Assembly: GCA_903921455.1 (NCBI GenBank)
Contig: CAIXPZ010000220.1
Coordinates: 1-9,280, forward strand
Length of the DNA stretch: 9,280 nucleotides
DNA from: an uncultured Verrucomicrobia subdivision 3 bacterium
GTDB lineage: Bacteria; Verrucomicrobiota; Verrucomicrobiae; Limisphaerales; UBA11358
Reading direction: 5' to 3'
Each line of letters starts with the position of its first letter. The first letter of the stretch is position 1. The notes beneath the pieces were generated by a model. It made no database searches and was not told where the DNA came from. It was given only the letters and a program-made list of their open reading frames with translations. This document shows positions 1 to 9,280 of the stretch, in pieces. The position numbers and the translations under genes were made by a program.

Positions 1-2
1 AA

Positions 3-80
3 CATTACCTTTCTGTCGATAATGCTATTGAGGCGGACGTCTCTTCGTTATTGAACAGGCAATCAATTGGTAGTGGATAG
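3..80 (+). CDS. possible 3' end of an unidentified gene (partial)
   Basis: A frame is open from the window edge to a TAG at 78-80 and gives 25 residues ending in LLNRQSIGSG. I do not recognise it. Its third codon positions are AT-rich, unlike the GC-rich third positions of glgB. An intrinsic terminator about 115 bp downstream on the same strand suggests that some + strand transcript enters from the left. A 25-codon open stretch can arise by chance, so this is a weak call. The same stretch could equally be non-coding 3' sequence. Confidence 0.25.
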   Translation, partial: HYLSVDNAIEADVSSLLNRQSIGSG

Positions 81-307
81 CTGCTGGATAAAGCGAAGTG
101 TCTAATTATCACAACGTTTTACTGGCAGTTTCACTTGCAATTTTGGCCTGCCGCATCGCAAGCTGCTTGTAATCAAGCTCTAGCCATGCAATGCAAGAGA
201 GGTGTCCGGCCTCTTTTCTTTTTGTCCTGGACCTTCCCCTTCAAATAACCAAGCCTCTCGCAATTCTTTGTCGTGCCTTGCCGGAACGCCTTTGTTAAAG
301 TCGCGGC
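81..307. other. non-coding leader region upstream of glgB
   Basis: This stretch of 227 bases is AT-richer than the genes. Apart from the terminator-like hairpin at 195-223 I see no gene, tRNA or riboswitch signature. Short open frames exist on both strands but lack a convincing start. A glgB promoter should lie between the terminator and position 307, but I see no good -35/-10 pair. A TTGTCG at 268-273 and TTGTTA at 292-297 are 18 bp apart, but they would place transcription at the start codon itself. Confidence 0.4.
195..223 (+). terminator. intrinsic terminator upstream of glgB
   Basis: An 8-bp stem pairs 195-202 with 210-217, including one G-T wobble, around the 7-nt loop TGTCCGG. The 3' side runs into a T-rich tract (TTTTCTTTTT, 214-223). 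The orientation fits termination of a + strand transcript coming from the left edge, insulating glgB from the gene before it. Stem GC content is moderate, so efficiency is uncertain. Confidence 0.6.
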
Positions 308-2506
308 ATGATTCTGACGCCCGACGAACTTCGCAGTCTGGTCGAACTCACCCATCAGTCGCCGCACACGCTTCTCGGCATGCATCCGCTCGGTGATCAG
401 TCCGGCATCGTTGTCCGCGCGCTCCTGCCCGATGCGCAGCAGGTGGAAGTCCAGCCGGTGCATGAAAAGGGCAAACCCCGGCTGGTCCTCGAGCGCATCC
501 CGAACACGGATATTTTTGAAGGCGTCACCCGGGCGGCCCAGGCGGTTTACGCCTACGATCTCGTCATCACGAATCATCAGGGACAGTCGCGCCGCACGCG
601 CGATGCGTATTCGTTTCTCCCCACCCTGGGCGAAGCCGATCTGTTCCTCTTTGGCAAGGGCGACGAACGGAAGATTTACGACAAACTCGGCGCCCACCTC
701 CGCACGATTGACGGGGTGCCCGGCACGAGCTTCGCGGTCTGGGCGCCGAATGCGCAGCGCATCAGCGTGGTCGGCGATTTCAACCACTGGGACGGGCGCT
801 GCCATGCGCTGCGCCTGCTGGGCGCGTCCGGCGTGTGGGAGATCTTCATTCCCGGCGTGGGGCAGGGCGCGCATTACAAGTTTGAGATCCGCGATGCCCG
901 CGGCCATATCAAGCTGAACACCGATCCGTTCGGGTTTTTCTTCGAGGTCGCGCCCAAACAGGCCGCCATCGTCTGGGAAAACCGGAAGTTCAAATGGACC
1001 GACGGCCCGTGGCTCAAGCAGCGCGCGCAGCGCGACGCGTTGCGTTCGCCCATGAGCGTGTATGAAATGCACGTCGGCTCGTGGCAGAAGAAGACCGCGA
1101 CGGAATCCTGGAGCTATCGCGAACTGGCGCAGCCGCTCGTGGACTACGTCACGCGGCTTGGCTTCACCCATGTCGAGTTCATGCCTGTGGCGGAGCATGC
1201 GTTTTATCCGTCCTGGGGGTATCAGGTCACCGGCTTCTTTGCGCCGACCAGCCGCTTTGGCACGCCGGAGGATTTCCAGTATCTGGTCAACGCGCTCCAT
1301 GCGGCCGGCATCGGCGTCATCGTGGATTGGGTGCCCGCCCATTTTCCCCGCGACGAATGGGCGCTGGCCAAGTTCGATGGCACGGCGTTGTTCGAGCACG
1401 AAGATCCGCGCAAGGGCGCGCATCAGGATTGGGGCACGCTCATCTTCAACTTCGGCCGCAATGAAGTCTCCAATTTCCTCGTCGCCAACGCCCTCTTCTG
1501 GTGCGAACGCTTTCACATCGACGGCCTGCGCGTGGATGCCGTCGCCTCCATGCTCTATCTCGATTATTCCCGCAAGGCCGGCGAATGGATTCCGAATGAG
1601 CACGGCGGCCGCGAGAATCTCGAGGCGATCGAGTTCCTGAAAAAATTCAATCACCTCACGCATACGGAATTTCCCGGCGTCATGACCATCGCCGAGGAGA
1701 GCACCGCCTGGCCGCAGGTGACGCGCCCGCCCTACATCGGCGGGCTCGGCTTCTCCTTTAAGTGGAACATGGGCTGGATGCACGACACCCTCGGCTATTT
1801 CAAGCGTGAGCCCGTCCACCGCAAGTATCATCAGAACGATCTCACGTTTGCGATGCTCTATCATCACAACGAAAATTTCGTGCTGCCGCTCTCGCACGAC
1901 GAGGTGGTGCACGGCAAGGGCTCGCTCATCACGCGGATGCCGGGCGACGACTGGCAGAAGTTCGCGAACCTGCGGACGCTGCTCGCGTATCAGTGGCTGT
2001 TTCCCGGCAAGAAGCTGTTGTTCATGGGCGGCGAGCTCGGCCAGCGCGCCGAGTGGAATGAAAACGCCCAGCTCGACTGGTGGCTGCTCGGCAGCGGGCC
2101 CTTCCACGGCGGCCTGCAGCAGTTCGTCGGCGACTTGAACCGGCTTTACAAAAATTCACCGGCGCTCTGGCAGGGCGACTACGACCACGCCGGCTTCCAA
2201 TGGATCGATTGCAACGACCGCGAGAACAGCGTGCTCTCCTTCCTGCGGCAGACGGCCGATGGCAAGAACCACACGGTCGTCATCCTGAACCTCACGCCCG
2301 TGCCGCGGCCGGGATATCGCATCGGCGTGCCGCTGGCCGGCCCGTGGCAGGAAGTCCTGAACAGCGACGCGGGGCTTTACGCCGGCAGCAACGGGGGCAA
2401 CTGCGGCGGCGTGACCGCGCAGGCCATGCCCCTGCATGGCCAGGCCGCGTCCGCCGAGTTTTTCCTGCCGCCTTTGAGTGTCATTGTATTTCAGGCGAAG
2501 GCCTGA
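308..2506 (+). CDS. glgB: 1,4-alpha-glucan branching enzyme GlgB
   Basis: This is the glycogen branching enzyme (GH13 family). It cleaves an alpha-1,4 glucan and rejoins the piece through an alpha-1,6 link, a cytoplasmic step of glycogen synthesis. The 732 residues match the usual full length of about 730. The order is an N-terminal beta-sandwich (about 1-115), a CBM48-like domain (about 120-225, with GTSFAVWAPNA and GDFNHWDG), the catalytic barrel (about 250-620, with YEMHVGSW and GVIVDWVPAHF) and a C-terminal beta domain. The catalytic residues are visible: nucleophile D410 in GLRVDAV, acid/base E463 in IAEEST, and D531 in LSHDEVVHGKG. They sit at E. coli numbering plus five. An in-frame TAA at 296-298 directly precedes the region, so ATG 308 is the first possible start; there is no Shine-Dalgarno motif. 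No other glg gene lies in the window. Confidence 0.97.
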   Translation: MILTPDELRSLVELTHQSPHTLLGMHPLGDQSGIVVRALLPDAQQVEVQPVHEKGKPRLVLERIPNTDIFEGVTRAAQAVYAYDLVITNHQGQSRRTRDAYSFLPTLGEADLFLFGKGDERKIYDKLGAHLRTIDGVPGTSFAVWAPNAQRISVVGDFNHWDGRCHALRLLGASGVWEIFIPGVGQGAHYKFEIRDARGHIKLNTDPFGFFFEVAPKQAAIVWENRKFKWTDGPWLKQRAQRDALRSPMSVYEMHVGSWQKKTATESWSYRELAQPLVDYVTRLGFTHVEFMPVAEHAFYPSWGYQVTGFFAPTSRFGTPEDFQYLVNALHAAGIGVIVDWVPAHFPRDEWALAKFDGTALFEHEDPRKGAHQDWGTLIFNFGRNEVSNFLVANALFWCERFHIDGLRVDAVASMLYLDYSRKAGEWIPNEHGGRENLEAIEFLKKFNHLTHTEFPGVMTIAEESTAWPQVTRPPYIGGLGFSFKWNMGWMHDTLGYFKREPVHRKYHQNDLTFAMLYHHNENFVLPLSHDEVVHGKGSLITRMPGDDWQKFANLRTLLAYQWLFPGKKLLFMGGELGQRAEWNENAQLDWWLLGSGPFHGGLQQFVGDLNRLYKNSPALWQGDYDHAGFQWIDCNDRENSVLSFLRQTADGKNHTVVILNLTPVPRPGYRIGVPLAGPWQEVLNSDAGLYAGSNGGNCGGVTAQAMPLHGQAASAEFFLPPLSVIVFQAKA

Positions 2507-2528
2507 AGTTTTTCCGTCAACCGATGCT

Positions 2529-2586
2529 CACAAATGAAACATAGATGTTCAGTGGACAGAATTTTTATATCTGTGTTTCATCTGTG
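2529..2586. repeat. imperfect inverted repeat with TCTGTG decamer run
   Basis: Arms of 18 nt at 2529-2546 and 2569-2586 match at 16 positions. As RNA one mismatch becomes a G-U pair, so 17 of 18 positions pair, around a 22-nt loop. The right arm continues into a TCTGTG run at 2570, 2581 and 2591, spaced 11 and 10 nt. No T-tract follows, so it is a poor intrinsic terminator. It could still form a 3' stem for the glgB mRNA. From memory, CACAGATG-type phrases recur between genes in many environmental genomes, so this may be a dispersed repeat; I could not verify that here. Confidence 0.7.
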
Positions 2587-2626
2587 TGCATCTGTGGTTT
2601 AACTTGAAGTTTTATTTTCCCTGCCC

Positions 2627-3376
2627 ATGAAGCTGATTTCCTGGAACGTCAACGGCCTGCGCGCCGTGTTGAAGAAAAATTTTCTCGAATTCCTCGCCGC
2701 CGAACAGCCGGACATCCTCTGTCTGCAGGAGACCAAGTGCACGCCGGATCAGGTGGAGCAGCTCTGGCCGGCGACTTACACGACGTACTGGAATTGCGCG
2801 CAGAAAAAAGGTTACTCCGGCACCGCCATCTTCACCAAGACCCGCCCGCTCCAGGTGACGCCCGACTTCGGCATCAAGGAACACGATCTGGAAGGCCGCG
2901 TGCTGACCGCCGAGTATCCGGATTTTTTCCTCGTCAACGTCTACACGCCCAACTCCAAGCGCGAACTCGAGCGCCTGCCGTATCGCCAGGTCTGGGACCG
3001 GGCGTTTCTCGCCCACCTGAAACAGTTGGAAAAGAAAAAGCCCGTCATCTTCTGCGGCGACCTGAATGTGGCGCACAAGGAGATTGACCTCGCGAACCCA
3101 AAGGCGAATGTCCGCAACCACGGCTTCACCATCGAGGAGCGCGACGGTTTTAGCGCGTTCGTGCAGGCGGGGTTTGTGGACACCTTCCGCGAGTTTGAAA
3201 AGGGCGGGGGGCATTATTCCTGGTGGAGCCCGATGTCCGGCGCACGCTCCCGGAACGTCGGCTGGCGCATCGATTACTTCCTCCTCTCCGCCAAGCTGCG
3301 TCCGCGCCTGAAACGGGCCTATATCCGCCCGGACGTGCTGGGAAGCGACCATTGCCCCGTGGGCATCGAGATTTGA
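2627..3376 (+). CDS. xth: exodeoxyribonuclease III / AP endonuclease (ExoA-type)
   Basis: This is a class II AP endonuclease of the exonuclease III/APE1 family. It nicks DNA 5' to abasic sites and trims 3'-blocked ends in base-excision repair. The 249 residues fit the single-domain family. Visible active-site motifs are N7/N9 in SWNVNGLRA, metal-binding E35 in LCLQETK, Y106 in VNVYTPNS, D145/N147 in CGDLNVAH, and the D241-H242 pair in GSDHCP near the C-terminus. The NSKRELERLPYR and DLANPK stretches resemble the ExoA/APE1 subgroup more than E. coli XthA, so exoA would be an equally good symbol. The start ATG is followed by the family's typical MKLISWNVNG opening; it lacks a Shine-Dalgarno sequence. 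The gene follows glgB by 120 bp on the same strand and converges on the hemerythrin gene. Confidence 0.96.
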   Translation: MKLISWNVNGLRAVLKKNFLEFLAAEQPDILCLQETKCTPDQVEQLWPATYTTYWNCAQKKGYSGTAIFTKTRPLQVTPDFGIKEHDLEGRVLTAEYPDFFLVNVYTPNSKRELERLPYRQVWDRAFLAHLKQLEKKKPVIFCGDLNVAHKEIDLANPKANVRNHGFTIEERDGFSAFVQAGFVDTFREFEKGGGHYSWWSPMSGARSRNVGWRIDYFLLSAKLRPRLKRAYIRPDVLGSDHCPVGIEI

Positions 3377-3540
3377 CCGCCGTCCGGCCGGAAAATCTAG
3401 TTGGGATGATGAAAAAGGGCAGTTTTTCCGGATAAACTGTTGATGTTGAAAAGGAAATAACCGGATCCATCCCGTCGACAACCGCAGTGCATGTCCAGAA
3501 ACAAGGCGAAAATCGCCGTCCAACTGCTTGTTTTTCAAAA
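3377..3540. other. degenerate left flank of the 21-nt array
   Basis: This is AT-rich sequence after the xth stop with no recognised gene. Remnants of the downstream array appear in the same 21-nt register: ACC GCA GTG at 3481-3489 and ACT GCT TGT at 3523-3531, three units and one unit before the first good unit. Small hairpins occur at 3420-3439 (CAGTTT/AAACTG, 8-nt loop) and 3505-3517 (GGCGA/TCGCC, 3-nt loop). The + strand frame in register with the array is open from 3436 to a TGA at 3601-3603 but has no ATG. I see no clear terminator for xth. Confidence 0.5.
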
Positions 3541-3764
3541 AATACAGCAGTTCATTTGAAAAATACTGCAGTTAAAACAAAAAATACTGCAGTTAAAACC
3601 TGAAATACTGCAGTTCATTTCCAGAATACTGCAGTAAAAATGAAATGACCCGCAGTTCATTTCAAAAATACTGCAGTAAAAATGGAAAAGACGGCAGTTT
3701 ATTCCCAAAACACTGCAGTTCGTTGGGACGAGACCGCAGTTAAAAACGGAAAGACCGCCGTGGA
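3541..3764 (+). repeat. 21-nt periodic array, Thr-Ala-Val heptapeptide units
   Basis: Eleven units repeat with no change of phase. The GCA (GCC in the last) triplet falls at 3547, 3568, 3589, 3610, 3631, 3652, 3673, 3694, 3715, 3736 and 3757, always 21 nt apart. Six units contain CTGCAG, at 3566, 3587, 3608, 3629, 3671 and 3713, set within ACTGCAGT, an 8-bp palindrome. Spacers are A/T-rich and of two main types (CATTT and AAAA). Read on the + strand in the GCA frame, the unit is a heptapeptide of the form K-N-T-A-V-x-x; T-A-V is kept in ten units and P-A-V occurs in one. TGA codons at 3601-3603 and 3646-3648 break the frame. Units 8-11 are the most diverged. The array lies between convergent genes, where operators are not expected. 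It may be a decayed coding repeat, a structured 3' RNA or a non-coding satellite; function unknown. Confidence 0.85.
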
Positions 3765-3855
3765 TTGGGCCAAGCCTGGGCAAGATTTTTTCCCGAATGC
3801 GGGAACAATTTCCCCCTCTCCTTGGGGAGAGGGCCGGGGTGAGGGAGGACAATGA
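3682..3855 (+). CDS. possible small ORF made of the last array units
   Basis: ATG at 3682 opens the array's + frame after the second TGA and reads 57 residues to TGA 3853-3855. The first part carries four heptads (EKTAVYS, QNTAVRW, DETAVKN, GKTAVDW). The tail crosses a hairpin and the first REP-like element, giving a Gly-rich end (PWGEGRGEGG) that is probably just the palindrome translated. There is no Shine-Dalgarno sequence, but none of the window's genes has one. I consider it more likely a remnant of a longer repeat frame than a working gene. Confidence 0.2.
   Translation: MEKTAVYSQNTAVRWDETAVKNGKTAVDWAKPGQDFFPNAGTISPSPWGEGRGEGGQ
3790..3805. repeat. small perfect hairpin
   Basis: TTCCCG and CGGGAA form a 6-bp stem around the 4-nt loop AATG. 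A T-run precedes it on the + strand and no T-run follows on either strand, so it does not look like a standard terminator. It lies between the 21-nt array and the first REP-like element. Confidence 0.5.
3814..3850 (+). repeat. REP-like palindromic element, left copy
   Basis: A perfect 8-bp stem (CCCTCTCC at 3814-3821, GGAGAGGG at 3826-3833) with the loop TTGG is followed by a GGTGAGGGAGGAC tail at 3838-3850. Stem-loop plus conserved GGTGAGGG tail is a widespread type of intergenic palindrome; in translation it gives the familiar SLTPALSPRRGG string on the minus strand. A partner lies in opposite orientation at 3902-3937. Its stem could also slow transcription between the two convergent genes. 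Confidence 0.7.
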
Positions 3856-3901
3856 AGCTAACTGCCAAATCAGTGAGGAAATGCGGTTGCAGTGTGTTGT
3901 G

Positions 3902-3937
3902 GTCCGCCCTCACCTGAATTTTCGCCTTCAGGAGAGG
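3902..3937 (-). repeat. REP-like palindromic element, right copy, inverted
   Basis: Read on the minus strand it starts CCTCTCCT and ends GGTGAGGGCGGAC, matching the left copy's ends. The inner 13 bases match 3838-3850 at 12 of 13 positions; over the full ungapped 36 nt, 24 match. The interior differs but again makes a hairpin: CCTGAA (3913-3918) pairs with TTCAGG (3927-3932) around 8 nt. The two copies are head-to-head with 51 bp between them, an arrangement like the paired REP units called BIMEs. Confidence 0.65.
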
Positions 3938-3997
3938 ACTTTACGTTTCACGTTTTCTGGAAGTCGAGCGCTCTTTGCGGCGGAACCGCTCTGCCGT

Positions 3998-4444
3998 TCA
4001 CCATTTGCTCCCGACTTCACGGCGGCACAGCCATTGTTCGCCCAGCTCACTCAGGGTCTTGACCTTGAGGATGCGTTCGGCGAGCGGGAACACGATGCGT
4101 TCTTCCTTGTCGAAATGTTTGCGCGACGCGGCGATGGCATTCAGCAGGATCTTCTTCGCGTCCTTGAGCGTGCGGCTCTTGGCCACCTTGGCCAGCGTGG
4201 CTTCGATGTGCTCATGCTCGGCATGGAACGTCTCATTCTGCCCCATCTGGTCGAAGTAGGCCTCCAGGGGTTCGATGAACAGGTCATCCTCCAGCCGGGA
4301 ATGCGGGCCGTGGAGTTTCTCCACCAGGACGGCGAAGCCCTTCACCTCGGCCAGCGTTTTCAAACGCGGCACGGTGGCTTCGATATGGTCGAACAGGTTG
4401 TGGAACACCGCATGTTCCGCGCGCAAGACGTCGGTGATTTTCAT
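3998..4444 (-). CDS. hemerythrin HHE cation-binding domain protein
   Basis: This 148-residue protein is a single four-helix-bundle hemerythrin-like domain, which in the family binds a non-haem diiron centre. Likely ligands are visible in order: H11/H15 in AEHAVFH, H48 and E52 in HSRLE, H74/H77 in FHAEHEH, and H110 with E114 in HFDKEE. There is no signal peptide or membrane segment, so it should be cytoplasmic. Family roles include oxygen, NO or iron sensing and handling; nothing here picks one. The end is basic and polar (CRREVGSKW). The start ATG has no Shine-Dalgarno motif. It lies 81 bp downstream of gcvP on the same strand and may be cotranscribed with it or use the candidate promoter in the gap. 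Confidence 0.88.
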   Translation of the reverse strand: MKITDVLRAEHAVFHNLFDHIEATVPRLKTLAEVKGFAVLVEKLHGPHSRLEDDLFIEPLEAYFDQMGQNETFHAEHEHIEATLAKVAKSRTLKDAKKILLNAIAASRKHFDKEERIVFPLAERILKVKTLSELGEQWLCRREVGSKW

Positions 4445-4487
4445 GGCATCAATGGTTTAATAACTTAAATACACTTTCCGCCTAAAA

Positions 4488-4516
4488 ACATCCAGCAACT
4501 AACCATTTCTTGTCAA
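4488..4516 (-). promoter_or_regulatory. candidate promoter for the hemerythrin gene
   Basis: A perfect -35 hexamer TTGACA (minus strand, 4511-4516) lies 9 bp past the gcvP stop. At the standard 17-bp spacing the -10 position reads GGATGT, and at 18 bp GATGTT; both match TATAAT poorly. The rest of the gap, minus strand TATTTAAGTTATTAAA, is AT-rich. The -35 alone is suggestive and the promoter as a whole is weak. Confidence 0.3.
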
Positions 4517-4525
4517 TCGTTCGGC

Positions 4526-7393
<2,868 letters not shown>

Positions 7394-7399
7394 CCGTCG

Positions 7400-7427
7400 A
7401 AAATAAAGTTGAACGGTTTCAATGCAA
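7400..7427 (-). promoter_or_regulatory. candidate gcvP promoter
   Basis: On the minus strand TTGCAT (7422-7427) and TATTTT (7400-7405) are 16 bp apart, each a fair match to sigma-70 hexamers. Transcription would begin near 7393, the A of the gcvP ATG, so the mRNA would be leaderless or nearly so. That agrees with the lack of a Shine-Dalgarno sequence. It is a visual match only. Confidence 0.3.
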
Positions 7428-7550
7428 GTTCAGATTTGTGGGGTTTTTGTGGTAGTCGAGCGGGAGAGGGCAGGCACAACCGGTTTGGTTAGCAAGGAAA
7501 AACAGCCACAACTAATGGTGTTTTTGTGCCTAAAAAGCCGTAGTTTCGCA

Positions 7551-7577
7551 TTGTGGAAACGGGCGTTTTTTTATAAC
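7551..7577 (+). promoter_or_regulatory. candidate gyrB promoter
   Basis: TTGTGG (7551-7556) and TATAAC (7572-7577) are 15 bp apart. The -10 is good but the spacing is short. A start near 7584 would give a leader of about 55 nt. In many bacteria gyrB promoters respond to supercoiling, and poor spacing can be part of that, but nothing here proves it. Confidence 0.3.
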
Positions 7578-7621
7578 TTTTAAGCATTCGTTGACGCATC
7601 TGGGGTCAGCCGAATTTTTAG

Positions 7622-9280
<1,659 letters not shown>

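Noticed and set aside
173..2107. Long minus-strand open frame (644 codons) opposite glgB
   Set aside because: The + strand is unambiguous GlgB with all catalytic residues. The antisense frame is a codon-phase shadow in GC-rich DNA and has no recognisable domain.
2612..3538. Minus-strand open frame (308 codons) opposite xth
   Set aside because: xth on the + strand has every active-site motif. The antisense frame matches nothing that I know and simply extends past the gene.
3541..3764. CRISPR array
   Set aside because: The period is only 21 nt with no unique spacers of about 30 nt, repeats are degenerate and no cas gene is present.
3541..3764. Replication or plasmid iterons
   Set aside because: A 21-nt spacing fits iterons, but there is no rep gene, no DnaA-box cluster, and the neighbours are chromosomal housekeeping genes.
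3535..3852. Minus-strand 105-codon frame with a Cys every seventh residue (F-N-C-S-I-F-x units)
   Set aside because: It is a striking pattern, but it follows automatically from the 21-nt period. Its start lies in the REP-like element, and unit-to-unit changes alter the amino acid after Cys (Ser, Gly, Arg, Cys), unlike the + frame, where they are silent.
3943..3956. Short tandem ACGTTTC/ACGTTTT
   Set aside because: Two seven-base copies are too little to separate from chance.
3797..4468. + strand 223-codon frame covering the hemerythrin gene
   Set aside because: It begins in the hairpin and REP-like region and continues antisense to a gene with a full set of hemerythrin ligands. It is a shadow.

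Overview
The window reads as core chromosome from a moderately GC-rich bacterium. It holds five recognisable housekeeping genes: glgB, xth/exoA, a hemerythrin-domain gene, single-chain gcvP, and a gyrB cut off by the right edge. None of the five has a recognisable Shine-Dalgarno sequence. Gene order, protein flavour and the intergenic palindromes make me lean towards Verrucomicrobiota or a relative. That is inference only; no marker in the window proves it.

Layout. Positions 1-307 hold a possible 3' end of an unidentified + strand gene and a good intrinsic terminator, followed by glgB (+, 308-2506). A 120-bp gap with an 18-bp-arm inverted repeat separates glgB from xth (+, 2627-3376). Next is a 621-bp convergent intergenic region (3377-3997). 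The hemerythrin gene (-, 3998-4444) and gcvP (-, 4526-7393) follow, then a 246-bp divergent region and gyrB (+, from 7640).

The unusual part is the convergent region 3377-3997. It carries an array with an exact 21-nt period (11 units in perfect register, 3544-3764). The units are centred on the 8-bp palindrome ACTGCAGT. In one + strand frame every unit encodes Thr-Ala-Val, or Pro-Ala-Val once, as part of a heptapeptide repeat. Nine of the ten base differences within the nine-base Thr-Ala-Val core are at third codon positions, as expected if a protein repeat was under selection. Two in-frame TGA codons interrupt it, so it is either a decaying coding repeat or a DNA/RNA element that only looks coding. 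Just downstream is a head-to-head pair of 36-bp REP-like palindromic elements.

Functionally the genes are unlinked housekeeping: glycogen branching, base-excision repair, a non-haem diiron protein of unknown role, glycine cleavage and DNA supercoiling. There is no defence system, transposase, integrase, CRISPR array or RNA gene that I can support.
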